Shown piece after piece: positions 1 through 14,400 of a stretch of 64,000 nucleotides of DNA. Under the pieces are notes generated by a model. The model was not told the DNA's origin. It ran no database searches and was given only the letters and a program-made list of their open reading frames with translations. Both the position numbers and the translations under genes were made by a program. Numbering within the stretch: the stretch's first letter is position 1; the number at the start of each line of letters is the position of its first letter. The DNA comes from Echinococcus granulosus (lineage: Eukaryota; Platyhelminthes; Cestoda; Cyclophyllidea; Taeniidae). The stretch is from the NCBI RefSeq assembly GCF_000524195.1, contig NW_020170412.1, positions 632,929 through 696,928 on the forward strand, read 5' to 3'.

Positions 1-19
1 CAATGCGACAAGTTTGGTA

Positions 20-3000
20 CTACTCCTTTGGCTCTGCCAAAAATCCAAGTCTCCGTTTCAGCTCCGCATTCTCCTTTTCTAGCTCTTCGTTCTTTGTCCG
101 GAGTTCGTTTATTAGGCTAAGTTCACCTCTTAAAGACTGGTGGTCTTTCAGTCCGGTGCCGTCGATAACCTGGGATGTAGATGCCAACTCCGATAGAATC
201 TCCATTGCTTCTGGTCGATCGGAGGGTTTGGGACTCAGCATTCTCCGGAGTAGATTCGCCTGACATGGTAAAGAAAACAGTTAATCCTGGGTAAACCTAG
301 ATGCAGAAGGAAGAAGACAACTCACTTCCAACGGCCAACACTCAGTTAAGCACTTTGGGAGAGCGTCCTCCGCCTCTGGGTTTGCATGAAAGTGGTCGAT
401 CTGGCGGGCCATCTCTGTCTCCGTTTTGCATGGGTAGAGCATTTGGAAGAATACAATTCCTAAGCTATACATATCCGCCTGCAAATGTGTAAATGATCAG
501 GAATTGTCTACAAGCTGAAGGATAGCATTGCACGGCTATCAGTAAGCGAACCTTTTGGTTGTAGAGGGAGCGTCCCTTGGAATTGCTTTTCAGCACCTCG
601 GGTGCAGTGTAAAACAGCGTGCCCAAGTTCCCCGTGAGAAGGCGAGGGTGACATGAAGGAATCGTCTGAAGTGCAGTTGAGGGACCTGATTCACACTTTT
701 CGGGCACTTCCTCAATAACTGGCCGAGTTTGTGACTCTGCAAAGATAATTTAGCTCAAGGAGAACCGTTTATGCCCAGTGTTTGCTTCAACGTAGTTTTA
801 ACGAGAACTGTGCTGCTTATACAAGTTAAGTAGATACTACTTAGTGTAGTAGTGGTAGTGTCTGGCATACCGGTGGATCGTTCCAGGAAGGTGGAGAGTC
901 CGAAATCACCGATCTTAACACGGCACCGATGGAAGCACTGGGCACTTGTGCAAGCCAACTCGCCCACAGCAGAACACATAGTGCCAGTGACGACTGCCAG
1001 TGGTGGACCCTGGATAAAAACATTGGCCGGCTAAAAAAGAGGTGACCGAGGGTCAACAAGGCAGGAGCAGTGGTGGAGGCGAGACCCGGGGTCACTACCT
1101 TAATGTCTCGGTGAAGAACGCCTTTCTGGTGCATATAGTGGATGCCCTTCACTATTTGATCGAAGATCCACCGAACCTCGGCGCGATAGGATTGGTCAAG
1201 TGACGACGGCCTTGCACAATCGGACGCTGTTGAGGAGGCAAGAGATTTGCTCCTCGATTGCATCCAATCGATCAGCGTGGATCCACACAACTCCATTTGG
1301 ATAACCAGTGTCACTGGACGCGCATTCAGCTCACTGACCTGAACAAGTGTCATTTGAAACGTTAAAGTGCAATCCACTTGACAGGTGTTCCGCATAACAC
1401 TGTTCAGTGGACAAGTATGGCAATGAGATATGAACTAGAACTAAACCCTGAGGTTCAGAAGGCGCAACACCGCACCTTATCTACTTCAGACTTAGTTTGA
1501 AAGCAACTAAAGGGCCCGGTTGTGAATCAGAGGGGATAAGAGAGGGGAGAGGAGCGTTAACCAACCGAGAATTGGGCTATCTGATTCTCAGGGATGGCGA
1601 GGGCGCAACTATCGCGTGGGCCGACGCTTCCGCTATCGTCTTCATCGTCGACCAGACGGAGCAGACGGCAGTTGGCATCACCGGCACTGACATTTGAGAC
1701 CCAGGAGAAGTTGGCTGCAGAGGAGGACCTGTTTGATTCCGCTGGGTCGCTAGGGGTGGAGCAAAACCTGAACAAGTAAAGGCTAGGAGAATCGTCTGAA
1801 CGCTTCAGATCACGAGGCCGACGCCCTTCGCATGAACAAAAATGAGGTAAAACCTCGCGATTCAACAAATGCCCTACGTCACGTGCCGTCTCATTGATAA
1901 GCTGAAGAGGTTCTTTCACCACATGATTTCTCAGAGGCGCGATCGCACAATCTAGTGAGTTCTCCCCATCGCATTTGGTGATCCATTTTAAGCGAGCAAT
2001 TGCCCTCCTGATGAGTGGAATATTAACGTTTGAAAACTAGGGAACACCAATGCAGACACGGGCACGCGTAACTACGTAAGTAAACAAGATTGCAACAAGG
2101 TAGAACAGAATGGGTGTGTGAGTTTATAGGTGAGGTCATAATTGATTATCTGTTTAAAAATAAAGCGTTCAAATAAACCGATTACAGTTGTTGATGATAG
2201 CCATACCTTGAATCCAAAGGTTGAAACTACAAAGGGATAAAAATGGAAAGGACGGTTGGTTTTTTTGTGGTTGGCAAGTGGGACAAGAACAAGTAGTCGA
2301 AAAGATAACGCACCGCGAGGTTAGCGATTCGTTGGGGTTCAACCCAACAACTGAAGTATCGAACAATGTTGGGATGATCGAGTTGGGCCAAAACGTCAAC
2401 CTCAATTTTCGCATGTTTCTAAAAGTGAAGTGAATTCAGTAATCTCAGACGGGCAGTCAGAAAGAGCCCTTAACAAGGCTCGAGAGAACTGATCTGACTG
2501 ACTGAAAATCATCGCTCGCACGAGTTGTAAGAAGGGAACTCACCAGTGATTTTGGTGATGAAATGTCACGAATAACCTTCAGAGCATACGTCTTTCCATC
2601 GAGACGATGTACGGCCTAATGAATTGGCAAAGAAATTAGTAAAAATCGATAAAGGCTTACACTATATACCCTCGAGAAGGCACCGCCACCAATAAACAAA
2701 AAATTGTCAAACTCTTCGTTGCGGTTCATCCGATAGTAAAAGGGTATATTTTGACGAAGGTAATGACCAACTGACTTGTGACCGTCATCCTAAGAAAAGG
2801 CGATGATTATTAGAAGTCCAAAGGACAATGTACCAAAACTTCATCCAGCGCGTTAAAACTGCACACATAGTGCAGTAGATCTGGCCAATGCTCATGCCCA
2901 ATGGGTATTCCACGAACGGTAACCTTAATGTCTAAGAAAAGTTGCAAATAGAAGTAATGAAATACCATCCAGGGAGAGATCCTTCATTCCTTGCACCGGA

Positions 3001-3059
3001 ACAAGACTAAGGGACCTATCCCGATCCTTCTTCGATTCCTTAGGGGAGTTAGATTTCAT
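20..3059 (-). CDS. EIF2AK1: eIF2-alpha kinase, HRI type (11 exons, 658 aa)
   Basis: Serine/threonine kinase that phosphorylates eIF2-alpha and damps cytosolic translation under stress. Exons, all phase-consistent: 3059-2966, 2931-2834, 2789-2661, 2615-2544, 2418-2314, 2036-1566, 1338-1099, 1030-841, 736-552, 478-326, 259-20. Visible motifs: glycine loop GGGAFSRV (residues 98-105), VAIK-type lysine in YALKVI (120), the LDHPNIVRYFSCWVE segment typical of eIF2 kinases, a large insert of about 150 residues (exon 6), HRDIK (Asp401) running across an intron into PANVFIQG, IGDFGLS (Asp445), TAPEVL, and DMYSLGIVFFQM. After RPEAMEIL the protein ends in a charged Leu/Glu coiled coil (NEELEKENAELKRRLGFL), as in vertebrate HRI (about 630 aa). 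That tail and the kinase order make HRI more likely than PERK or GCN2. The N-terminal region before the kinase is short (about 95 residues). The exon 6 donor and the exon 7 acceptor were chosen by phase and are the least certain. Confidence 0.9.
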
Positions 3060-5801
3060 TCTCACCTTTTAAAATGAGCAATAAGCAACATAAAGTGTCC
3101 TACTCTTATAAAATACAGAAAGGTTAAGGAAAGCTATAAGTGTAAAGACTATTCAATTCCCATAGTAGGGGTGTGATGCGTGTTCATTTGATATTAATGT
3201 TATTGAATTAAATGGCATAGATACATGAAACAAGGTAGTTCACTCAGAGAAATTAAATCATGCAAATAAAAGCGGCTTCGGACAAATGAGAAAGTACAAG
3301 TACGGAACGCCTCAGTAATTGACAAGGAGTAGTCGATAATGTTAGTGAAGAACGTAGGCAACGATTTCATGCAGGCTTACATATATACACGCAATAGGGG
3401 CAAAACCGACGTCATGGCGAATGAAATTTCGAGAAAATTACGCAAAGAACTAAAAAAGCCAATCAACGACCAGGCCCTAACCATTGGCCAACTTAGAAGT
3501 GTTAACATTTATATGGCACATATCAACAAATAGACCTCAGCTAAATTACTCTGCATAAATTGTTTAAAAATAGTAGTTTGTGGCGAATAGTAAAAACTAA
3601 ATGATTAAAATAACCGCTGTCCTATCTCAAGGCTACTATAAATGCTAGTAATTGATACCGTTATCCTATGTTCGCCATCATTATTTTAATTCCTAATTAA
3701 TGCTTGAGCAGTTGCAGATGAGTGTAGCGCCCTAAGTCTTACTTGACAACAAAATGAGGCATAATACTGCCGACGTACTGAATAGCTGGTGGACTATGGG
3801 CAATACTGAACGTCCACCTTCGGCAATTTCCCCAACCTCCTCTGTAAAACTGCTACTAGCGACTAAATTGATACTTACCATGATTTTGATAACAGATCTG
3901 TCTACCTTATCTGTATGGCAAGGTTATTTGCTTAGACAAGTAGTCTGTCTTTTACACCCCTGCGTACAACTTGGAATACAGATTAAATTCTTAGCAGCAC
4001 TCGACTTACAAAAACTGAAATAAATGCTAAATTTCAGGCCGTAAAACTACTTCTGATTTTGCATTTAGTACAGTGGCTCTACTTTTAGGTCAGTGTTCTC
4101 AGTGCTAGAGCTTGCCCTTTTTTCAGCGGTTTTTTCTCGGTCATGAACAATGTTGTTATAAGGTGGTGGTTTATCTTTCGGTACTGGTGAGGCACCACAT
4201 TTGTACTTTCAAATTTGCCTTCCTGTACTGCGCTGGGTGGGTTGGCCTTCGGGCAATGCCAGTAGCCCAAACACCTTCTCTGTTCTTAATATATTCTGCC
4301 TGAGTATTTTGTTTTCTTTCGCCTTCAGGGAAGTCTGAGGACGCTACCATATAAAGCCACTGCCATTCCCTGTAAGCCTCATATTTATGACTAAACACCG
4401 GATACAGTGGAAACGCTGAGGTGTATCGCTACCTTAGGGGTCAAATATCTTTGTCCATGCACGAATATTGAATGACTGGTGCTGATGCCAGTATTCCCCC
4501 AGTCCTCTTGTCATTGCGGCTTCAGACCAGACCTACGGAGTTGCGCAGTAATGAATCGGTAATTAAGTGCCTCATGGGCGAGTTCTGACGCTATTCACGC
4601 AGTGCACTAATGACAAAGCTATATTTCTGAGTCAAATCTGAATGTCATTCGTGGTTAGATTCATTCATTGTTTTTTGTTATCTATATTTCCTAGGGTTAT
4701 GCAGCAAAGGCAGAAATCATTCCCGTCTAAAGATAAATTATTATCAACTACCGTATCATCATCTATCGAAACTCCCAAGGTCTAAATCAGGCAATTCATC
4801 TACAATTGCTTAATTTCCACTTAAGTGGACAGACTATTGAAAGATGTAATGCCAGGAACTGCTCATAAAGTAGTCATTCTCAAAAGGTGGGAAGGGAAGC
4901 AATCAGCGAGAACTTGCTTTTTCAGATGGAGTTGTGCTACCCATTTACCCGTGCATAGTCAAATCTGTTTTGAAAACTTTGAGCCCTTATCACACCAATG
5001 GACTGAACACTTCACATTAGTGAGTGATGCATTAAGGCAGGATTTTGTTTTATAACATAGACGACGATTAAGTCATCCCATGATGTAGTCGACCGCCGCT
5101 GGAACAGTCTCCAATGTCGCATTGATTTGAAGGAAAGCCATAAAGTTACCAATAATAGGACTCAAAGAATCCGGTGGCCTCATTTTAGTCATGCGTCCCA
5201 TCGCAAATCAAACTACACATTCTTGAGTGACACGAACTCAGACTTACTCGCACTTCGTGACTTACGCTCGACCCATCCGGAACCAGTCGCATGAGACACG
5301 ACCCCGACCGTTCAATCCAAAATGAAGACAAATCTGTAACCCACCAACGACACCACAAGCCACTACGGACATCACAGGCTTCCGGGACGACACCTCAAAC
5401 ATCCGCTCCGAAGCTAAGACAACACCACCCACGTCTCAAGTCAATTGACATTAGACCTCCACTGGCTCATCCGCCACAAACGCCAGGCGACAGAGATAAA
5501 CCAGCATCCTTTACTTCTAATAATGAGTGGAAACCCTTCAGGAGGGGGTTGAACACCTAGGTACCGATGAAAACCTACGACAGGACAGCACCAAACACAT
5601 TTTCCAAGCACACACAAGTAACCCTGTCCCTAACAGACAAATGTCGGGAAGATATGCCGTTTTGCCACGATATGATAACGAAGAAACAGCAGTTAATCAG
5701 AAATATAGAATAGCAGTTAGTACGAAAATAGATTAAACTTCATTTGATCTTTTAAATATCCACATTAGACAATTACAAAGTGGAACTCGTGACAAGCACC
5801 T
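3060..5801. other. Intergenic region between EIF2AK1 and PCNA
   Basis: AT-rich stretches without a supportable gene. A 64-codon plus-strand frame from the ATG at 3339 is open, but has no recognisable motif, splice context or neighbour support. An LTR-element relic sits at about 4190-4580 and is listed separately. This interval holds the promoter of the kinase gene and the 3' flank of PCNA; no canonical AATAAA was seen just after the PCNA stop. Confidence 0.5.
4190..4580 (+). mobile_element. Broken TRIM-like LTR element (relic)
   Basis: The first half carries the terminal module seen elsewhere in the window: a tract around 4224-4262 resembling the 'gctgggcggcatggtcttcg' block near 62413, then a TTCGCCTTCAGGGAAGTCTGAGG end block near 4319. 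About 50 bases later (4430-4490) comes a fragment of the internal module, with GGGGTCAAATATC and GAATGACTGGTGC. These match GCAGTCAAATACC and GATGACTGGTGC of the copy near 59.6 kb. Most of the interior is missing. Boundaries are approximate because the copies are strongly diverged. Confidence 0.5.
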
Positions 5802-6713
<912 letters not shown>

Positions 6714-7379
6714 CTTAAATGCAAATTCAAAATTTTGAACGGCCTTGGGTCACCAGGATCAACTGAAACAACCTCGCCTGGTATAATATTCGCCATATTT
6801 TAATCAAGCATTTAGCACTAAAATTTTACAATAACCTCTGCTGCGTAAATTGTTTAATAAGCGTCACATTAATAAATTGCAAAAAATAACAGTGTATTTT
6901 CATCATTGGACTATTGCAAATATTAATAAAAAACTCTACCTTGCCATTTTGCTATACATGTATCCCTAGTCTGCGCTTTTTTAAATTTGTCTGTAACCAA
7001 AAGCAAATAAGTCTTGGGGCATCATAAGGGGCTGAAATGGAGCACTGTTTGCATGGGCCGAAAGCCATGCATCTTAGGGGCGTGCACAACAGAGGAGTCT
7101 CTAGAAGGCCCGTTACCATGACTGAGCATTGCAATCAACTAGAGGGTTAAACAACCGCTAAGACCTCTCCTGCTTAGGTGCGCACCCAGAGATCCCCCAA
7201 TCCTTACATACCAGCACCCAAGAAAATCCATTCATCCCGCCCCATCACAACTGCATAGTGCTTATCAAAAATAGGTGAATATTTTTTAGCCAAAACTAAC
7301 TCTTATAGAAAATAGAGCAATATACATTTTGTGCAGAAGCAGGTAAAAAACAGCAATAACATGAAGGTGCGGATGACTG
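6714..7379. other. Short intergenic spacer between BUD13 and PCNA
   Basis: 666 bases separate the BUD13 stop from the PCNA start on the same strand. The part next to PCNA is AT-rich and contains short oligo-T and oligo-A runs. On the minus strand the sequence just before the PCNA ATG is pyrimidine-poor but ends in AAG, directly abutting the start codon. I see no canonical AATAAA for BUD13 and no coding frame with support. Confidence 0.4.
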
Positions 7380-10215
7380 TCACATATCTTCCGTGCCCCA
7401 CTTATAGGCGAGCTCACGTTCCACCCTCCTGCGTGTAATATCGTCGACCAGTTTCCTCTCAAATCCATTGCTCCGATCTACTCCGTCCCACCGGTATCCC
7501 GGCCAAATGCCGTATCGATTAGGTGGGGGCTCCGGAGGACCCTTGTAGCGTGGTCTCGCGTCATCCTCCTCCTCTTCCGTTTCCTGAGCCCCTTCTCCGC
7601 CATCTAAAATTCCGGAAATAAGCAGAAGAGCACACTCACCATCTGCACCATGCTTTCGATGCTTCTTTTTCTTTTCCTTCTTTTCTCTTTCTTTCTTTCG
7701 CTTGCGTTTCTCCTCAAAGTACGCGCCCATAGGGTCCTCAGCGTGGATGACTTCTTTCTGCTGCAAGTTGAGATCCACATCGTCGGCATAGCGAGCCAGT
7801 GGTTTCGAGGCTTCGTAACGTGCCTCCTCTAGCTCCAATTCACGCTCCTTCACCGAGTCTACGCTTTCAGAGGAAGCAGGAAAAGGAGACACAAATGAGT
7901 CTGCAGGTGTTTTACCAGTATCACATAGCTGAAATCAGCTGGAAGCAGCTGAAGCCTGCCCATCTGAAAAGAGCGGTGTTGATTCAAAGCACTGGCCCAA
8001 AGCAATACTAAGCACCCAAGAATGCACAGCTAACTTAGGCTTTCTAAGCATTACCATAACACAGGCGTGGCAGGAATAATGATAAGCAAAAACCGTAACG
8101 GCAGACGTACCCCCGGTTCCAAAGCGCATACTTGGCCTCCAACTCGGCCTTTTTCCTCGCCTTCAAGGCCTGATCACTGATAGCCTCCTCAGAGAGAATG
8201 CCCTTGGTACGTTTGCGAACCTGCGTCACACCCATCGCCGTCTCCTCAGCACTAGGTTTGAACATGTTCAACTCCAGCTTCGTCTTCTCATCAAAGGCGT
8301 CCAGAGAGTCGGGCATTTCACCACTGAATAAGCGAGAGAATATGCTTAGATCAAACATCAAATGTAAATAGAGGCAGAGGGGTTAGTTGTTGATAACAGC
8401 CATTCCAAAATTCAGAAATTACACGCAAGTTTGACTTCCTTAATTACTAAGGGCCACAACGGAGTCTCGAGTAGTAACTAAGGTGAGCAAAATTGTTAAA
8501 CCACCAAACGTACCTTCCTGACCTAACTGTAGATTAACCTTGGTGGCTAAGACGTGGTCCAAATCTCAAAATGTCAAAGGTTGGCAAAAAAAAGGAAGCA
8601 AAGGCACAGATAGGTATCACAAACCGGATAAATGCTGTATCTGCCACCATTTTTTCACGCACTAATTAAATCTTTTCCAGGAAATGACATGCAGTAATCC
8701 ACAAACGGATCTAACGGAACGGCGAAAGGAGGAAGGAAGGAGGCGCTGCCTTTGGACTAGCGTTTCTTTTCTAACTATTTCCGAAAGTTTGAGACCATTC
8801 TAAATTTCGCGTAACGATAGCAAATTATCAAATACCTGGCTAAGAAGATGTCAAGGAATTAAATTTACGGATGCCTAAGACGGTCGGTTTCGCGCATGCC
8901 ATTTCAATTGCATTCGTTGGTTAGTCTTTACAGACGAGTGGCATTCGCTAACAACACCATTGGGAGTCCAATTACCAAATAGAGGTCGGCTGATGAGCAG
9001 TGATATTTAAATCAGCCATTATTAGGACGTTCGGGCCTACTGGACTGTAGAAATCGCGTCGTATAGCCATAGCACTGGTCGTCCCTAATTTCAGATACAA
9101 AATCCAAGCCTAACTCAAAGCTCTGAGATCAAGAAACGGTGTTAATGCCCTGCTACATGTGATTATCCAGGGAGCCAAAACAATCAAAAAAGTTTGAGCA
9201 TGCACGTCGCAAATTCAAAACTCTTATTGGAACCTTCTAATTGTCGAGAGATGTCCGCATTTTCCCACAGAAAATTGGTTATAAAGTGCAAGCAGAAGTG
9301 CTTTAAAAAGACCACAATTAAACACATGGCTGAGATAGCAACATCTAAGAAAATGGTGTTATCATCTAAATTCGAGGCATTTACTAACCTTTTGATTACA
9401 GAGGATAAATGGAAAAGAATGATGAAAACCAAGTAGATGAGTGGCAAATAAACTCAAAAGACTGCTAGATCCCTACCATAAGGCACTATTTTCAGCTAAA
9501 CTAAGTCATCAGGTAACCTGTTATAATAAGGGATTGTATGTATTATTATGCGGAAGCTCATTTTAATCCACTGAAGCATCCGCATGATATACTTACTCAC
9601 AACGCACGCGGACTTTACATTTTTACGCAAAAAAAACTTCTTTCATTGCAACAGAATAAAGCATCTCACTACTGCCAGTAGCAAAGGCTATTTGAAGCAA
9701 GAAGCACAGTGGTGAGTAAAAGTCGGGAAGCTTAAATTGGGTAGTAGAGCTTGTCAGCCTTAAAAACTCTCTCGGACGTGTTCCAACTAAGCGACGGAGC
9801 AATCAGAGAGAAATATAGCTAAAGGAATGCAGAGTATCAAGCAAGAATACGAAGTAATTAAACGAGTTAATGCGGAATGTTATGCACATTTAGCCGCATA
9901 CTGGAAGAGCTTTAGTAATTAAAATTGATAAAAAGAACTTATTTAAAAAGAAGCCATTGGCCAGCCTAAACTGAAATTAATTCACAAACTTCTAATTTTA
10001 ATTACCCTACGCAGAAAAGTAATTTCCGGTACCTTAGGGGACCTGAACTGATGCAACGGCAAAAGAAAGGGTCCAAAGAAAATCAAAGAAAAAGGAAGAA
10101 ATTTTAAAACGAACGTGATATAGTGCACAGTTCCATCAGACTTCTGTTTTTTACCCTTCGGCTGAGATAAGTATCTCTTCAAGTATTCCTCCTTGGACAG
10201 TGGTGCTTTCGGCAT
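7380..10215 (-). CDS. BUD13: BUD13 homologue, RES splicing complex (4 exons, about 276 aa)
   Basis: Component of the pre-mRNA retention and splicing (RES) complex, nuclear, active with the spliceosome. Exons by phase: 10215-10115, 8323-8107, 7928-7640, 7603-7380. The first exon starts MPKAPLSKEEYLKRYLSQPKG, the family N-terminal signature. The last exon carries the diagnostic block PPPNRYGIWPGYRWDGVDRSNGFE and ends LAYKWGTEDM. The middle is charged, with a Lys/Arg/Glu-rich run in exon 3. The predicted size is close to the yeast protein and well below vertebrate BUD13 (about 600 aa). The usual acidic I(I/V)DDD stretch after the N-terminus is not in these exons, so a phase-neutral exon may hide in the 1.79-kb first intron. 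The exon 2 donor (TAC|GTCTGC) was chosen by phase; a stronger-looking GTACGT four bases upstream breaks the frame. Confidence 0.88.
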
Positions 10216-11405
10216 CTTCCTGCAAAAAGCCAACAACAGAGTTGCATAAAAAATACTTCAGTAATTATCATCAATATTACCAAAAAAGGGAATGACCCAA
10301 GATCATAACATATAGTAATGAAAACGACAGAGCCAATTAAAGGGAGGCGGAAAACAATGCTATACAACTGAACTAACACAAAAGGGCCTAGAAATCAAGA
10401 TTATCGTATTCAAGAAAAAAAATGAACCCCCCATAACTACCTAGATGCTAATGCGACAGAACCAACCACACACGGACACAAAATAACCTCCCCTCTCACT
10501 TCCCCCCCATAAACTAACACAAGAAGTAAAAGCAGGAAACAACTCAAATGCAACGATGTTAAATCACAAATAGATTGAGAGTGTTAGAAACACAAAAATT
10601 TAACGCTTTTTTTCAAAAAACACAAGAAGCTTGGTAGCACATTAGTCAAGAGGACATAATGTTCAAAATAATTCATGGTCTTTCAAATGAATAAAGTAAA
10701 ACTACTGTCAAAAGTCTTGCACTATACTTTTTAAAACACTGAAGTGAGCATTTGTGATAGTGCTTTTAAAAAAGTAAATAGTGCTCAAGACGGCAAAAAG
10801 AATATAATCAATGATAAATTCTTTGCCAGAGCAAATGCAAAGTTGTAATCAGTGCTGAGCTTGTTCCTCTGTCTTTTAGGTCAAATGGTTTTATAAGTTC
10901 TGTTTTTACAAGCATTGACGAAAAATGGAAGATTCTCATAGGATTTTCGTCCTTTGTTTGACACTCAATTAAAGCAACTGTAACAAATTTCTACTTAAGT
11001 TGCTATTCTCAATTTAAAAGGTTTTGCAGCAAAAATACAACTTTTTTAGAAAGGCTTTTCAACTAATCATGTTTAAGTGTGCAATATGTAATCAACTCAT
11101 TATATTGCGCCTTTTAAAACCTCAGGGGTTGATTTGGATTCCACATTGTTATACCTATCACACTTCAGTCCAGTACGAATTATGTATGGGACGGAAGTCT
11201 GAAAGGTTTAAACATGTGATAATGCGCCTTTGACTATTATTCTCTTCCTACTTGACTTACACGCTTCACACAATTTGCTCACAACTTGTTTTTTAAACTT
11301 GTCTTAATTTTGATTCTAAAATCTGCATTATTTGCGCGTGTTAGTCTCTTTTAGAATTTTTGTTTGCTTTAAACATTTGCTATGCAAAGGTGTTACTGCC
11401 GGGGT

Positions 11406-11430
11406 TTAAGATAAGATATTATTATCTTAA
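11406..11430. repeat. AT-rich inverted repeat, 9-bp arms
   Basis: Arms TTAAGATAA (11406-11414) and TTATCTTAA (11422-11430) flank a 7-base loop. Base composition is AT-rich, so chance formation is quite possible. No polymerase III or miRNA features were recognised around it. Confidence 0.4.
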
Positions 11431-14400
11431 GTGTTCTTTAAACCTCTTTGTAAGGTGCATGTTTTTTTTGCATGTTTTGTTTGATTAGATTTTTTTTGGG
11501 CTGTCTAGCATTAGTAAAAACCTATAAATCTTTCGATTTTTCACTGTACGTTTTGTCACTTGCATGCAATTTTGAACCTTTCTTGCCCTGGCCTTGCCTA
11601 ATATTTTACTCTTATCGCTGGCTTGTTACTGTTGTCTGTTAAAGGTAAGCGCCTATCCCCTTTTTTGAATATTAAGTGAAAGCACCCTTGGTCGGTAAGG
11701 CACATCCACTCCGATTGCATACATTGACTTGCTCAATTTTTATGTCTACCTTAAGGTGATTAGTTTGCCCTGCCTTTGAACTATAGTTCATTCTGTGTGA
11801 AGGAATGCATTTGCACAATTAGATTGATAAAATGACCTAGAGCTTTAAAGTTTTTGCATTCCTAACTTGTGCAACGAGCTTGGATCTGAACACACCTTCC
11901 TATAGTGATTGACTTTTCTGAGGAACGTAATAACACATGCTCAACCACGCGGAGTATGGCTCTTTTTCCAGAATCACGTAGGCTATTTTGACCTGAATGA
12001 ACAGCTTTCTAACTGTTTCTCCTTAGGCAACTGCATTTGATATTAGTTGAAGACAATACTGAGTGAGAGTGCATTAATCAGCAGTTAAATTCAACCGCAG
12101 ACATCTGGTAGTACTCCTTCGCTGTAAAATGATATACTAAGTTTGTTACTCTTTACCAAGAACTTGCCATAGAGTGCCAATTATGCCATCTTATTTTCTC
12201 GATTTTAGGATTACGTAGATAGTGAGTAGCCATTTACGAAGACTTTTCAAGTTCGAAATGTATTATAGGCTAAACATTTAAATTGTTGCTAGTAAATAAT
12301 TTATTCTTTTAAGGAGATGGCTTAGTTTTTCCCTTGCAAGACCTCAATTTGACCAGCATCCATAAATACCCTACTGGAGGATCCACTAATCTGTTGGACC
12401 AAATCTTCACACATTAACAATAAGAAGGCTATTTTTGCCCTTTAAAAGGCTAGTAGTTTAATATTATCGGACCTATCAACGCTTCGAAGCTCAAGTCACC
12501 GTTCGACTGCCAAAAGTCCCTTGACTGCACGTGCTAGGTGATCAGATGACGTTCAATGTCCTTATAATTGGTCTGAAACATCCAAGTACCACCACTAGGA
12601 AACTTTGCAAAGGCTACAATTCACCTTGTCACCAGGGTGGTTTGTATGCATAACAACTGTTGCAGAGGGCAAGGCAAGAGAGGCATATTACGTAGTCCAA
12701 TTTAATTGGCTAGCCTCAGTGGACCAATGTGATTGGCTCAGCTTGATTCGAGTCACTCACTATCACCTGGGTCCTTTTCCTTACGCATCACCACGATGCA
12801 ATTACGGCTCTCTACTGTCTGCTGATGATTAAGTAACCTCGTTTGCGATGCATAAGAACAATCGTGTGAGCTAACAAAATACAAAAATTTGCGGTGCTCT
12901 TAATTTGTGGATATGATTGAGAAATAATCCGCGATAACTGAGTAACTTTTGAACCCCAAATTCGAGGTAGGCAAGGGTGTGTGTCATGGTTCTAGGCAAA
13001 AAATTTTAGTTCAGAGATGGTGGTGAACAAGTGGTCTGAATTTACTGAACCATTTTAACTAATTGTTTGGGGTCAAATTCAATTGATAATTGGCGCTTCC
13101 TACCCTATCCCGTAGGGCAAATATCTGTTTATAGAGTTTACGCCATGCCATATTTTCTCATACAAGCGTAGATTTCGCAATTTACCAAACTTTGCACATA
13201 TCTAGTTGATCAAAGTGGTGTGTGAAATTGCCACCCCGGTGCGATGCCAAATGAAAACTTTGGGCAGTCGCCCGGTAAATTAGGTCCTATGAAGCATCTA
13301 GCTGATCTTTTTAAGCAGGCTTAGATGATTCTCAACGATTTTGAAGTGCAGAATTATGGAACAAAGGTTGTTACAAGTTAGGCTTATATAATTTGATCTA
13401 GGCTTGACAGGGTAATATACTGAAATGTCTCAAGAAAAGCTAGATTCGAAAGTAATAGTAGCTTCAATTGCCTTAACAATTAGGTTGCTAGAGTTTGAAG
13501 GCAGGGTATGCTTATCTGTCACCGACTTTGTGCAAGTCTAGCGTGAATCCACATTTCAACGACCCATCACTAAAGTCCATCAGTAAAGGTGATGGACGAA
13601 CTGCTTACTTTCAGGTGGGTTTCGCGAAAGTCCAGAATCACATCACGAAGCTTGTGCCCCATGTTAAGTGGTTATTTGTAAAGAAATCCCTGATTGAAAA
13701 CTTGTGCAGGAAGCTTCAACACTTGATTGAGGTGGTCGTTTCCCAACATGGTTTTTACTATCACGAGAATCTCGGATTTTCCACCCAAAAAAAGAACTTC
13801 AGAAGTGCGATAAATTACCTACTTAATAGTGGCAATGACTAACCAAAGCTAGTTTGAGGGGATGCAGCACTCCTGTGCGAATCCTTCAGTCACACAATAG
13901 GAGTCTTGGTTGACCTTTATGCATTTTTGACAGCTACATCACCGTGGAAACTGCTAATCGGGAGGTATTGCCCTGGTAATAAGTCATCAGTCTTTGAGAA
14001 AATACGCAATTGTTACCATAAGTGACTCAGTCGGCAGTTCATTTAAACGTTGGGATGATCCCTACAGACAGACAGAAGGGCCTCCGGGTCCATAACAACT
14101 GGAAGGTGTTACTTATTCGCAATGGCTGTTTGAGGTTATAACTGTGACCGTAGCTAGATGACTACCATGCTGGACAACAGCCTGTCAAGAAAGTCACTCG
14201 GAATGATTCGAACGAAATCACTTTGAGTAGGAAATGCACTCTTCGGGCATCTTGGAAACGAAACTGCAGCTTCAAGGTGACCCAGCAGATGACGAGGAAT
14301 TTCATAATGGAAGCGTGAATGTGAGACGACAATTAAAGGAGCTATTCTTAATGGGGTGAATGAGGATGTAGGAGCGAGGAGTCATCCAGAAGATGTAGTA

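Noticed and set aside
8107..8115. Stronger-looking GTACGT donor at the end of BUD13 exon 2
   Set aside because: Using it leaves phase 2, while the only usable acceptor of the next exon is phase 0. The GTCTGC donor four bases later keeps the frame.
13495..13842. 115-codon plus-strand frame
   Set aside because: It opens at a TTG, not ATG, has no acceptor that would make it an exon, and no motif is recognised.
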